A stretch of DNA of 64,000 nt from Halegenticoccus tardaugens (GCF_004116405.1 NZ_SDIC01000002.1:62001-126000); one strand, 5' to 3'; shown: positions 42,545 through 51,248, numbered from the stretch's first letter. A program made the numbers and translations. The notes: generated by a model from the letters alone, not told the origin.

Positions 42545-43450
42545 GTGAGTAGGCCACAAATCACACGAGGCGACCGAGAACAGTTAACTGATACGCTCGA
42601 TGTCAGCGCGTCTCTCGATGAGGAAGCGACATTGTCAGCGATAAAGCGGACGATCGAGGCAGGTACGGACGCGGACTTCGCTTCCGTCGGGACAGCCATC
42701 CGAAACGACCTCGCAGGGGAACTCGACGCCGAACTCCTCGAACGGGAACTATCGAATCTCGCGGCTCAGATCCAACGCCTTCCAGAGGTTCGGGAAGCGG
42801 GGATTCCAGGCGGTGAGAAGGAGCCAGCGGTGTTGTATCGTGACATCGCCGAACCCGGGTGGCACGTATACGATCACCTTCTCGACGTCGGCTTCTTCGA
42901 AAGTGCCGACGCCAACTCGCCGCGATTCGCGCCAGAACTCATCAAGAACACCGCGCACGAGCTTATTCGAGCCGACCCGTTGACCGCCGACCTGACCGAC
43001 GTGGGATTCGACGAGCGCGAACAGCTCGCGCTCGTCATGAACGTGACGAACAACGACCTTCGGTTGGCTCGCTGGGTACCGACCAAGGAGATACCGGATG
43101 GGGTCGAATTCAACGTCGAGTTCGTCCCGCCACTCCACCAGCGGGCCATGGGCGGCGCGTTGCTGTGGATCAAGACGCTCGACGTCCACCTCTGGCAGAA
43201 ATCGGTCCTGATCACCGATAGGATACTCGACGACGCGATCTGGGACGTAAAAGCGATGCTCGGCGGGCTGTACCTGTTGACGAAAGCCGCCCTCGAGGTC
43301 GCAGAAGGCGAACACGGATCACTCACGGACAGCCAGTTGACCGCGGCGCTGACAGCGGGCGCTGCGATCACGATCATTAATCAAGAAGAACTCTGCAGAG
43401 ACGCGTTCTATATCACGGAAGAGATGCGCGCACCAAGCCGAGCGAGGTAA
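42545..43450 (+). CDS. unrecognised 301-aa protein paired with the PQQ dehydrogenase
   Basis: No family recognised. Starts at GTG 42545. N-terminal region (1-about 80) is acidic and helical (DREQLTDTLDVS, DADFASVGTAIRNDL); the middle has PAVLYRDIAEPGWHVYDHL; the last 120 residues are helical with hydrophobic runs (AMLGGLYLLTKAALEV, LTAALTAGAAITII). No signal peptide. The stop is 5 bp before the PQQ dehydrogenase start, so the two are surely co-expressed. A paralog with the same N-terminal pattern starts at 63786. A subunit, chaperone or cofactor-insertion role for the quinoprotein is an inference from linkage. Confidence 0.85.
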   Translation: MSRPQITRGDREQLTDTLDVSASLDEEATLSAIKRTIEAGTDADFASVGTAIRNDLAGELDAELLERELSNLAAQIQRLPEVREAGIPGGEKEPAVLYRDIAEPGWHVYDHLLDVGFFESADANSPRFAPELIKNTAHELIRADPLTADLTDVGFDEREQLALVMNVTNNDLRLARWVPTKEIPDGVEFNVEFVPPLHQRAMGGALLWIKTLDVHLWQKSVLITDRILDDAIWDVKAMLGGLYLLTKAALEVAEGEHGSLTDSQLTAALTAGAAITIINQEELCRDAFYITEEMRAPSRAR

Positions 43451-43455
43451 GATAA

Positions 43456-45168
43456 ATGTCAATAGACGAAGATAGAGCGGTCAAAGCCGCACAGGACACG
43501 GTCGTCAGAGAAACGGACAACGGATACCGGGTGCTCGGGTCGCCCGACAAGTCAGTCACCCACCAACACGACATCGACCGCATTCCGGAAAAAGACGTCA
43601 CTCAGGAGATGCTGAGTGAAACCGGTGAGAATCCCGAGAGCTGGCTGATGTACGGCGGTGGCTACGAACAGCACCGCTACACTACGTGCGATATCATCAC
43701 CCCTGACAACGTCGGGGACCTTGAGCTCGAGTACGAGATGCGGGTCGGTGCCGGCTCCAGCATGGAGGGGACTCCGCTGATCATCCCCGGGGATCCCCCA
43801 ATCATGTATCAGTCCAACGGACCGAACCACGTGAAGGCGATCGACCCTCGCGAAGCGGACGTCCTCTGGAGCTACACGTACGCGGTTCCGTCGGACGTGG
43901 TGCTCTGCTGTGACGACAACAACCGCGGCGTCGCCGTGTGGAAGGACAAAATCTACATGGCGACGCTCGATTCGGGAGTCGTCGCCCTCAACCGGTACAC
44001 GGGCGAAGAGGAGTGGTACACGAGCACCGCAGACCACGAGCGGGGGTACTCCGCGACGTGGGCGCCGATCGTGCACGATGGGACGGTGTATACCGGAAGT
44101 GCGGGCGGCGAGTACGGCGTACGGGGGTTCCACACCGCCCTTAACGCCGAAACCGGCGAGGAGAAGTGGTTCACACGAACGTGTCCCGAGGAGGAGTGGG
44201 TCGGCGACAGCATCAACCAGGCAGCGGGCACCAACTGGATGACGGCCACGTTCGACGAAGAGCGGAACCGACTGTATCTGCCGATCGGTAACCCAGGCCC
44301 CGACTTTGACGGATCGGTACGCCCGGGACCGAACCGAAACACCTGCGGGACGCTGTGCCTGGACGCCGAAACGGGCGAGCACCTCTGGTTCCACCAGGAG
44401 TCGCCGCACGACGTCTGGGACTACGACTCAGCGTGCCCGCGCGTCCTCATCAAGGATCTCGAGATCGAACACCGGAACCAGACGAAGGACGTGGTCGTCG
44501 ACGCCGGGAAGACGGGCTGGGCGTACACGGTCGACGCGGAAACCGGAGAACTCATCGAACGGAGCGAGCCGGGCATCCAACAGTTGAACATGTTTGGCAT
44601 GATCCCCCACATCGACGAGGGAAGACGGGGGACGTTCATGCCGGGAGGGATGGGCGGCAACGACTGGCAGCCGCCGTCCTACAGCCCCGAGAACAGGCTC
44701 ATCTACTACAAGATGCACAACAACGCCCAGGAGGCGTGGTGGCGGTTCGAGGATTTCGAGGAAGGCAAGAAGTATTGGGGCGGAATCCTTGAAGATGAAA
44801 CGGAGGACATGCCGGACGACTACAACGGACACATCGCGTCCATCTCGGCGATCGATCCGGCGACTGGCGAGCGCGTCTGGCGCGACTGGATCGACGGTGA
44901 GACCTACCTCTGGGGCGGTACGATGACGACCGCAACTGGACTGATGTTCGCCGGTACGCAGAACGGCAACATGATCGCCTACGACGGTGCCACCGGAGAT
45001 CGCCTCTGGGAGTTCGACTGCGGCGACAAGCCGATCTCCGGCGATCCAGTGAGTTGGTACGACCCCGGCACCGAAAAGCAGTACGTCGCCATTCAGATCG
45101 GAGGCAGCGGCTGGCTACGCCGCGGTCCGCGCGACGACCGACTCGTCGTCTTCTCGATGTCGGCGTAA
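43456..45168 (+). CDS. PQQ-dependent alcohol dehydrogenase, methanol-dehydrogenase-like with lanthanide signature
   Basis: 570-aa eight-bladed propeller quinoprotein. Cofactor residues align with methanol dehydrogenase: vicinal Cys151-Cys152 in CCDDNNRG, Glu219 in GGEYGVRG and Asn279 in IGNPGP (metal ligands), catalytic Asp322 in HDVWDYD, and WGGTMTTA near the C-terminus. Asp324, two residues after the catalytic Asp, is the feature that separates lanthanide-dependent enzymes (XoxF/ExaF) from calcium-dependent MxaF, which has Ala. No Sec or Tat signal is seen at the N-terminus (SIDEDRAVKAAQ), unusual for a family that normally works outside the membrane. No PQQ synthesis genes or cytochrome are nearby. 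Substrate alcohol unknown. Confidence 0.93.
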   Translation: MSIDEDRAVKAAQDTVVRETDNGYRVLGSPDKSVTHQHDIDRIPEKDVTQEMLSETGENPESWLMYGGGYEQHRYTTCDIITPDNVGDLELEYEMRVGAGSSMEGTPLIIPGDPPIMYQSNGPNHVKAIDPREADVLWSYTYAVPSDVVLCCDDNNRGVAVWKDKIYMATLDSGVVALNRYTGEEEWYTSTADHERGYSATWAPIVHDGTVYTGSAGGEYGVRGFHTALNAETGEEKWFTRTCPEEEWVGDSINQAAGTNWMTATFDEERNRLYLPIGNPGPDFDGSVRPGPNRNTCGTLCLDAETGEHLWFHQESPHDVWDYDSACPRVLIKDLEIEHRNQTKDVVVDAGKTGWAYTVDAETGELIERSEPGIQQLNMFGMIPHIDEGRRGTFMPGGMGGNDWQPPSYSPENRLIYYKMHNNAQEAWWRFEDFEEGKKYWGGILEDETEDMPDDYNGHIASISAIDPATGERVWRDWIDGETYLWGGTMTTATGLMFAGTQNGNMIAYDGATGDRLWEFDCGDKPISGDPVSWYDPGTEKQYVAIQIGGSGWLRRGPRDDRLVVFSMSA

Positions 45169-45332
45169 CGTCGCGGCCGTTCCCTTCATCTTGGCACCGC
45201 TGAGCAGACGGCTGTTTTCCACCTGGTAGTAAACCGTCGGCGACCACACACGGTGAGAGCGGTGTACTCTGGTTGGACGAGGTCGACTCAGCGGCGCGAC
45301 CGCGGGGTGGATCTGCTCCGTTCGAGGCCAAA

Positions 45333-45339
45333 CATATAT
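45333..45339 (+). promoter_or_regulatory. TATA box for the coiled-coil protein gene
   Basis: CATATAT centred 29 bp before ATG 45365. Its position supports ATG 45365 as a leaderless start over the ATGs at 45338/45341, which overlap the box itself. Confidence 0.5.
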
Positions 45340-45364
45340 GATGCCACGTGGTAATTGTCGGCAT

Positions 45365-45847
45365 ATGACGCAGCCGACCATCCACAGACAGACCCCGGAA
45401 ACGAGGACGAAGACGGAGACGGAACCAGAGTCGCAAACCGCGGTCGACGGCGACGCCGAGACAACGGTCGAGGGCATCATCGACGAGATGATTCAGTCGC
45501 GAATCGGCGAACTTGAAGCAGAGATCGCGGCGCTCGAACGCCAGTTGGAGGCGGTCGATAACTACACCAAGATTAGCCTCAACGAGCGGAAGATCAAACA
45601 GTCGGAAGAGAACCTCCTGGAGTTTTCGGACTCGCTTACCGGATTCGCCGAGAAGGCGTTCAACGACATAAACGAGATCGAGGATCGACTCGATACACAG
45701 GCGTTGCTGTTGGCGTCAATTCTTGAAGCCCTGGACGACGAGGGCGTCGACGTCGATCTCACGGCAGTCGAACGGTTCCAGAAGGAGAACATCGTGACTG
45801 GTAGCGGTCCAGAGAAACGACTGGAGGAAGCCGTGAACAGGCTCTAA
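45365..45847 (+). CDS. coiled-coil haloarchaeal protein, 160 aa
   Basis: Acidic N-terminal 40 residues (Thr/Glu-rich), then long amphipathic helices with heptad spacing (IGELEAEIAALERQLEAVDNY; EENLLEFSDSLTGFAEKAFNDINEIEDRL), then LLLASILEALDDEG. Likely an oligomeric structural or scaffold protein. No membrane segment or known family. Start chosen by the TATA box 29 bp upstream. Confidence 0.75.
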   Translation: MTQPTIHRQTPETRTKTETEPESQTAVDGDAETTVEGIIDEMIQSRIGELEAEIAALERQLEAVDNYTKISLNERKIKQSEENLLEFSDSLTGFAEKAFNDINEIEDRLDTQALLLASILEALDDEGVDVDLTAVERFQKENIVTGSGPEKRLEEAVNRL

Positions 45848-45939
45848 CGGCGGTATCTGATCTTCCGAGTCGGGAGACGGATGGCGGGCGAAGCGACGAC
45901 ACCGCGTCCGATCGCACGATCACGGAACACGTGGGTTGG

Positions 45940-46419
45940 TTACACGTCTCGAACGCCGATGACGCGATCCTGGAGATAGTCGAGGTGCTGTGCGTTGTAC
46001 ACGATCTCGACCTCGTCGCTCACCGCCAGCGCCTGGCAGGTGAGGATGATGCGCTTCTCTTCGACCTCCTCCTCGGTGAGGATCAGGTCCATGTCCATCT
46101 CGACCTCCCCGTTCGCGAGGATTGCGGCGCAATTCGCACATGAGGCGGCTCGGCACTCGAACGGCCACTCGTGGGAGCGGTCCTCGGCGGCGTCGAGGAT
46201 ATATCGGTGTGCGCCGGCCTCGAACGTGCCGAAGTCGGCGGCGCTGAGATCCGCCTTCGCCGCTTTCTTGAACAGGTCCTCGTCGTCAGTGGTCCAGCCG
46301 TGCTCGTCCAGTACTTCGTAGTTGAGGTACTTCACGGTGGATGTCTCCTCCGGCTTGTCCTCGTCGCGGTCGGCGTCCCGCCCAACCTTGATGTTCGGGA
46401 GCTCCGTGTCACCCGGCAT
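45940..46419 (-). CDS. halobacterial-type 2Fe-2S ferredoxin
   Basis: 159-aa plant-type ferredoxin with the long haloarchaeal N-terminal acidic insertion (YLNYEVLDEHGW, AGAHRYILDAAEDRSHEWPF). Cluster ligands are in CRAASCANC plus a later Cys (ILTCQAL). The C-terminal NAQHLDYLQDRVIG is the same as in classic halobacterial ferredoxins. One-electron carrier in the cytoplasm. Candidate partner of the aldehyde:ferredoxin oxidoreductase at 59108 or donor for the Rieske oxygenase at 30851. The first 25 residues are an extra acidic leader. Confidence 0.93.
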   Translation of the reverse strand: MPGDTELPNIKVGRDADRDEDKPEETSTVKYLNYEVLDEHGWTTDDEDLFKKAAKADLSAADFGTFEAGAHRYILDAAEDRSHEWPFECRAASCANCAAILANGEVEMDMDLILTEEEVEEKRIILTCQALAVSDEVEIVYNAQHLDYLQDRVIGVRDV

Positions 46420-46557
46420 AGAGGTGGTATCGTAGCCCTCGTACTTAGCCGTAGTGCCGGCCTGTCCGGGCGGGCCGGTCGTTTCGCGGCGGTTCGTCGG
46501 CGACGGTGTACTATTTCCACCTCGTCCGAATTCCGACGAGGCGACAGCCTCCGCCGG

Positions 46558-46986
46558 TCACTCCACGTCGTCGTGGGTGAGGAGGTCGCGCTCAACCCCG
46601 GGGGGGAGGGAATCGTAGGTGACGACTTCCAGCAGGTTCCCATCCGGATCGAGGAAGTAGAAGCCCTCGAACTCGCCCCAGTCGTAGGGGCCCTGTTTGG
46701 GGAACTGGCCGTCAAGCGCTTCGACCAGCGCTTCGTACGTCGTGCGGTCGGTCGCGAACGCGACGTGCGCCTTGTCGAGGGGGTGATCGAGTCCTTCGGC
46801 GTCCCAGTTCTCGGCGCGCCCCGTCTCTGCCAACGTGACGACGGTATCGCCGGCTCTGAACATCGCGTGCTCTCCGCGGAAATCCGACGGCGGTCGGAGG
46901 AGGGTGAGTTCGAGCACGTCCCGATAGAACCGATAACAGTCGTCGAGGTCGTCGACGTCGACGTTGATGTGATCGACAGCGTCCAT
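46558..46986 (-). CDS. glyoxalase/VOC-superfamily protein
   Basis: 142-aa VOC-fold metalloprotein. DHINVDVDDLDDCYRFYRDVLEL at the N-terminus provides the first metal His (His6); KAHVAFATD in the middle and FYFLDPDGNLLEVV near the C-terminus (Glu ligand) complete the usual two-module pattern. Could be a glyoxalase, dioxygenase or antibiotic-sequestering relative; not determinable. ATG 46986 is where homology begins. Possibly read together with the ferredoxin gene downstream (139-bp gap). Confidence 0.85.
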   Translation of the reverse strand: MDAVDHINVDVDDLDDCYRFYRDVLELTLLRPPSDFRGEHAMFRAGDTVVTLAETGRAENWDAEGLDHPLDKAHVAFATDRTTYEALVEALDGQFPKQGPYDWGEFEGFYFLDPDGNLLEVVTYDSLPPGVERDLLTHDDVE

Positions 46987-47155
46987 ATCCTCCAACGTGG
47001 CTATGGCGTAAAGAGGTTTTCCGATCCTCCAAGGATCGAGCGAGAAACTTCCACTCGGTGCGGTACCGAAACATCGCGAATCGGGTTGCGACGGGTGACG
47101 TTGCGCCGCGTGACCCGCCCCCTCGGCGGTTACGTCGAAGACGAAGAGTCGCGGA

Positions 47156-47536
47156 TCAGTCGTCCGATCCAGCGGAGAGGTGCTCCGATCGCTGGGGACG
47201 TGTTCCCCATCGCGGGGCCTCTCGGGGGGGGCTGAGAACGCCGATACCGATGGCCGGTTCTTCACCGCGGTTCTCGGCACCGTGGAGTTCGTTGCTCGGA
47301 AACACGTACGAGTCGCCGGGGTTCAGCCGATGCTCTTCGCCCGAAACGAGAGCCGTCAGAGCCCCGCTGATAACGTACCCGATCTGTTCGTGGTGATGAT
47401 GGTGGGTCGGAAGCGTGGCCCCCGGTTCGACCCGCCAGAATTTCATGGACGTTCGTTCGCCTGCCGCGAGATCGGCCAGATATACGCCCTCTGCAACCTC
47501 TTGCGGTGCTCGGTCGGCCTCAGTGACGCGTTCCAT
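47156..47536 (-). CDS. cupin-domain protein
   Basis: 126-aa single cupin. The metal-binding motif is PTHHHHHEQIGYVISG with many histidines, and the second motif is PGDSYVFPSNELHGAEN. Start preceded by a Shine-Dalgarno-like GGAGGGTGGAG and a minus-strand TATA near 47570. Divergent from the three NMT1-like genes with 87 bp between starts, so it shares their regulatory region and may act in the same pathway, for example as a small-molecule sensor or oxygenase. Confidence 0.88.
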   Translation of the reverse strand: MERVTEADRAPQEVAEGVYLADLAAGERTSMKFWRVEPGATLPTHHHHHEQIGYVISGALTALVSGEEHRLNPGDSYVFPSNELHGAENRGEEPAIGIGVLSPPREAPRWGTRPQRSEHLSAGSDD

Positions 47537-47589
47537 GGTTTACTCCACCCTCCTGGTGGATAGCTCGCTATATAAAAATTCGTCCGTTA

Positions 47590-47598
47590 TTTTTATGA
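47590..47598 (+). promoter_or_regulatory. TATA box for the NMT1-like gene cluster
   Basis: TTTTTATGA centred 30 bp before ATG 47624; the adjacent TTTTTATATAGC complement at about 47568-47579 serves the divergent cupin gene. Confidence 0.5.
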
Positions 47599-47623
47599 TA
47601 TACTGGGCTGTCACTGAGTACGT

Positions 47624-48520
47624 ATGCCAACTGCCGCCAAGGTGAGGCTGTTTCACCTTCCGTTCTCGTTCATGCTCCCTCAACGGGTGGCGAGCCGAGA
47701 GGGATACTTCGAGGACGAAGGTCTCGACGTCGAAGTCGTTGAGCGCGACCGACGGGACGTAGATTGGAAGTACATCCCAGCGGACGAGACGTTGACGGGC
47801 GATTACGGCGTCGATCTCTATCCTGTGTGTAAGTGGGAGAGCATCAAGCGAACGTGGGAGATGGACGACGGACGGATTGTCGCGAAGGGAACCTTCGCGG
47901 ACCAGCCGTACGCCGTATTCACGCGTCGGGATGACATCAAGACGCCCGACGACCTCGCCGGCGTTCCCGTAGGCGTGAACCGCCGGACGGGTCAGGAGTA
48001 CACCGCTCTCAAAGCGCTTGAAGAGCACATGGCCCCGGAAGCGGTTCGATTAGCTCACCACGGGATGCCGACCGATCGCCTCCGGGCGCTACGCAACGGC
48101 GATGTCGACGCCGTAATCCTGTTGGAACCACATAGTACGCTCGCCGAACACCTCGGGTTCGACCGCATCATGGAGTTTGAAAACCACATGGGCATTGTCG
48201 GGGCCGACGGGCTCGAAGGAAATGTGGTCGACCTGTTCATCCGCGCCTACGCGCGCGCCGCCGCGGACATCAACGCGAACCCACGGGCCTACCGCGAGCA
48301 GTACCTCTCGATGCTGGAGGTCGACGCGACGGTCGCCCCCGACCTGTTCGAGGACGTCGACCTCGACGCGCTCCGGGCCGACCTCGACGTCCCCAGATAC
48401 GACATCCCCGAGCCGGCCGACAGCGTCGAACTCGATTCTCACCTCACCTGGATGAAACGGCGGGAGCTCATCGACGACGACGCGGACATCGACGCGATCG
48501 TCGCCCCCGGTGGACGATGA
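47624..48520 (+). CDS. NMT1/THI5-like (type-2 periplasmic-binding fold) protein 1
   Basis: 298-aa protein with the two-lobe binding-protein fold: VRLFHLPFSFMLPQRVASREGYFEDEGLDVEVV opening, a hinge region around FTRRDDIKTPDDLAGVPVGVN and a third motif MPTDRLRALRNGDVDAVILL. No signal peptide or lipobox, so it should stay in the cytoplasm. Its stop overlaps the next start (ATGA). No ABC permease or ATPase gene is in the cluster. It may be an enzyme (as THI5 or 4,5-dihydroxyphthalate decarboxylase relatives are) or a soluble ligand binder. Confidence 0.82.
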   Translation: MPTAAKVRLFHLPFSFMLPQRVASREGYFEDEGLDVEVVERDRRDVDWKYIPADETLTGDYGVDLYPVCKWESIKRTWEMDDGRIVAKGTFADQPYAVFTRRDDIKTPDDLAGVPVGVNRRTGQEYTALKALEEHMAPEAVRLAHHGMPTDRLRALRNGDVDAVILLEPHSTLAEHLGFDRIMEFENHMGIVGADGLEGNVVDLFIRAYARAAADINANPRAYREQYLSMLEVDATVAPDLFEDVDLDALRADLDVPRYDIPEPADSVELDSHLTWMKRRELIDDDADIDAIVAPGGR

Positions 48521-49503
48521 CCATCGAAACACAGCAGGCCGCACTCGACGAGCACCACGACGACCCAGAGGACCTGCCGGTGATGCGAGCCCGATTCGAA
48601 CACAACGGCAGTCCCCGATACATGCTCTACGCGATGAAGCGCCTCGGGCTGGACAAGGAACACGGGTTTCATCTCGACGTAAAACTCGTCTCGGACGAAC
48701 TCGAAGGCGGGATGGAGACCGTCGAGGCGCGGCTACAGGACGGCGACGCGGATCTCATCGACATCGATTACATCTCGACGGCGCGCGAACGGGCTCACGG
48801 CGCGCCCATCGTCGCGTTCCATCCGTACGGCCGAACCGTCGGTGGACTCGTCGCCCCCGAAGAATCGGGTATTTCCGAGTTGACGGATCTGCCGGACCGT
48901 CGCGTCGGAGTGGTCCGTCGACTCGATAAGAACTGGATCCTCGTTCGCGCCGCCTGTCGGGAGTATCACGGGTTCGACCCCGAAGTGGAGGCTACGTCGG
49001 TCGAAGCCGGATCGAAGGTCGGCCTGACGCGGATGCTCCACGACGGGGAAGTCGACGCAATCCTCCAGTTTTGGCCGATCGTTCCCGAGATCGTTGAACG
49101 GGGACCGTACCGCGAGGTGCTCCCGATGTCGCGGCTCGTCCAGCGCCTCGCCGGCACCGACAACAGGCTCCCCGTCTCGACGTTTCTCACGAGCGAGGAC
49201 TATCTCGCCCGTCAGCCGGACGCGGTTCGCCGGTTCAAGCGCGCGTACAGGGACGTCGTAGACCACCTCGTGACCGACGATCGGCTGTGGGAGGAGATCG
49301 GCGAGCGGTTGATGACGTACGACGATCCGGCGATCGTCAACGCTGTCCGGGACGGCTGGCGGGACATGGTCGTCCGGGATTGGGACGCCGACACCGTACG
49401 CGGGATGGAACAGCTGTTCGAGCACTTGCTCGGAGTCACCGGTCCCGACGCGCTGGGCGTCGATCACGTTCCGAGCGGGACGTTCCGGTTGGAGGTCGAG
49501 TGA
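48517..49503 (+). CDS. NMT1/THI5-like (type-2 periplasmic-binding fold) protein 2
   Basis: 328-aa second member of the overlapping trio. After an acidic 20-residue lead it reads MRARFEHNGSPRYMLYAMKRLGLDKEHGFHLDVKLV, then ISELTDLPDRRVGVVRR and MLHDGEVDAILQFWPIVP, matching the lobe and hinge layout of protein 1. No export signal. It overlaps protein 1 by 4 bp and protein 3 by 1 bp (TGATG), so the three are made in fixed proportion. Ligand or substrate unknown. Confidence 0.82.
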   Translation: MTIETQQAALDEHHDDPEDLPVMRARFEHNGSPRYMLYAMKRLGLDKEHGFHLDVKLVSDELEGGMETVEARLQDGDADLIDIDYISTARERAHGAPIVAFHPYGRTVGGLVAPEESGISELTDLPDRRVGVVRRLDKNWILVRAACREYHGFDPEVEATSVEAGSKVGLTRMLHDGEVDAILQFWPIVPEIVERGPYREVLPMSRLVQRLAGTDNRLPVSTFLTSEDYLARQPDAVRRFKRAYRDVVDHLVTDDRLWEEIGERLMTYDDPAIVNAVRDGWRDMVVRDWDADTVRGMEQLFEHLLGVTGPDALGVDHVPSGTFRLEVE

Positions 49504-50492
49504 TGGACACGGTCACGTTTCAACTCAACTGGGAACCGAACGGGTTTCAAGCGCCATACTTCCTCGCCAGAGCGCGCGGTTTCTACGAAGAGGAGGGGCT
49601 GGACGTGCAGTTCGTCGAGGGGCACGGCTCGCCGTTCGCCGCCGAGCAGGCGGCCCGTGGACGAGCGGACGTCGGACTGGCGGGCGCAAGCGCAGTGCTC
49701 TCGAAACAGAGCGAAGGGTTCGACCCCCTCGCCGTGGCCACGGTCACGAAGAAGACGCCAGCTGCCATCTACACCCTCCGCGACGTCTTCGGCGAGCCGC
49801 TCACGCATCCCGAGCAGTTGGCGGGACGGACCGTCGCCCCCTCGGCGACGAAGACGCGCATCCTCGCAGCCCAACTCCTCGAAGACGTCGGAATCCGCGA
49901 CCGGGTCGAGCTGCTTTCGGTAGATCCGAACACGCACCATCGCGTCGAACACAAACTTCTCGACGGTTCGGTCGACGCCGCGGTCGGAGTCGTCACGAAC
50001 GGCGTCGAACTCGAACGCGACCACGGCCGTACGGCCGACGAGCTCCCTATCGGCGACTACCTCGGCGTCTATGGCATGACGCTCGTGACCAACCGCCGGT
50101 TCGCCACCGCGAACCCCGAGACGATGCGCTCGTTTCTCCGAGCAACCGCGCGGGGGTGGGCCGAGGCGACGACCGACCCGGCGGCGGCTATCGAGGCGCT
50201 CGTCGCCCGCAACGCGACACTCGAACGACGCCGCGTCATCGAGATGCGTAAATTCGAGGTCGCCGCCGACGGGTTACAATTCACGGAGCACGTTCGGACG
50301 GACGGCTGGGGAGCCCACGACGCGGAACGGTGGCACCGGCTCGGGTCGATGCTCTCGGAGACTGCGCTCCTTGATGGACCCATCGACCCGGACGCCGTCT
50401 GGACGAACGAGTACCTCGACACGGATGCGCCCGTCATTCGACGGTACGCCGCCCGAATCGGGCGGGACGGGGTCGATGAGACCGCTACGTGA
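49503..50492 (+). CDS. NMT1/THI5-like (type-2 periplasmic-binding fold) protein 3
   Basis: 329-aa and the most canonical of the three: FQLNWEPNGFQAPYFLARARGFYEEEGLDVQFVEG is the SsuA/THI5-type opening, followed by GRADVGLAGASAVL and PEQLAGRTVAPSATKTRILAAQLLED. No signal peptide, lipobox or twin arginine despite its resemblance to aliphatic-sulfonate or pyrimidine-precursor binding proteins. Its own first domain resembles the sensor half of the regulator at 53397-54683, which may control the cluster. Confidence 0.85.
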   Translation: MDTVTFQLNWEPNGFQAPYFLARARGFYEEEGLDVQFVEGHGSPFAAEQAARGRADVGLAGASAVLSKQSEGFDPLAVATVTKKTPAAIYTLRDVFGEPLTHPEQLAGRTVAPSATKTRILAAQLLEDVGIRDRVELLSVDPNTHHRVEHKLLDGSVDAAVGVVTNGVELERDHGRTADELPIGDYLGVYGMTLVTNRRFATANPETMRSFLRATARGWAEATTDPAAAIEALVARNATLERRRVIEMRKFEVAADGLQFTEHVRTDGWGAHDAERWHRLGSMLSETALLDGPIDPDAVWTNEYLDTDAPVIRRYAARIGRDGVDETAT

Positions 50493-50516
50493 CGTCGGCG
50501 TTCCGCCCCTCGCGCG

Positions 50517-51248
50517 ATGACGTACAACTTCGGCGTCTATCACTGGCGTCGACGCGCTCGGACGCTCGTCGCGAGCGCTCTCGCGGTAGCGGTCGGGGCG
50601 CGTCTCTTTGGTCGACGCGGACACATTCGTCGTCTGCTCGCCGCGGGGCTTGTTCTATGGGGACTCGATACGGGAGGGGACGCGCTCTCCCGGCTCCTTC
50701 GCCCGCCACCGTGGAGGCCTGACCGGGAGAAGTACGAGGCGCTTGCGGCTGAACTCCCCCTCGGATCGGCGAATCGGCTCCTGGATGTGGGCTGCGGTAC
50801 CGGTCGCTCGCTCGTCGGTCTGGCGTCCCGACTCCCGGGGGACTGTACGGCGGTGGGAGTCGACGTCTTCGACGATCGCGTCATTCTCGGCAACGGGCCG
50901 AGGCTGGCCCGCCGAAACGCCGCCAGGGCGGGCCTTGAAGCTGCAACCGTCCGCGGCGACGCGGCCCGGCTCCCCGTCGCGGACGATTCGGTGGACGTCG
51001 TGACCGCCTGTCGAGTGCTACACGACCTTCCAGCCGAGGCCGCCCAACGGACGCTCGCAGAGGCACACAGGACGTGTAAACCTGACGGGGCGTTCGGCGT
51101 GCTCGAACTGCCGCTCCCACACGACAAATCCGCCGACCCGGTCGCGTACTGGCGCGATCGCGTCGCGGACGCCGGATTCACCGTCACGACTGTGAGAGAC
51201 ATCGAACTGGAGCGGGGGCGGTACATCATCGTCGTTGCCGAGCCGTAG
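50517..51248 (+). CDS. SAM-dependent methyltransferase with N-terminal membrane segment
   Basis: 243-aa class I methyltransferase. Residues about 13-60 carry one or two hydrophobic helices (TLVASALAVAVGARLF, LLAAGLVLWGLDTGG). The Rossmann core has motif I LLDVGCGTGRSL near 89-99, an acidic residue after strand 2 (VGVDVF) and VTACRVLHDL as motif IV. Membrane-anchored, likely acting on a lipid or quinone-like molecule, but substrate unknown. It starts 24 bp after protein 3, so it may be the fourth gene of that transcript. Confidence 0.85.
   Translation: MTYNFGVYHWRRRARTLVASALAVAVGARLFGRRGHIRRLLAAGLVLWGLDTGGDALSRLLRPPPWRPDREKYEALAAELPLGSANRLLDVGCGTGRSLVGLASRLPGDCTAVGVDVFDDRVILGNGPRLARRNAARAGLEAATVRGDAARLPVADDSVDVVTACRVLHDLPAEAAQRTLAEAHRTCKPDGAFGVLELPLPHDKSADPVAYWRDRVADAGFTVTTVRDIELERGRYIIVVAEP

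Noticed and set aside
47624-50492. Idea of an ABC importer operon
   Set aside because: No permease or ATPase gene within the cluster, and none of the three proteins has a secretion signal.
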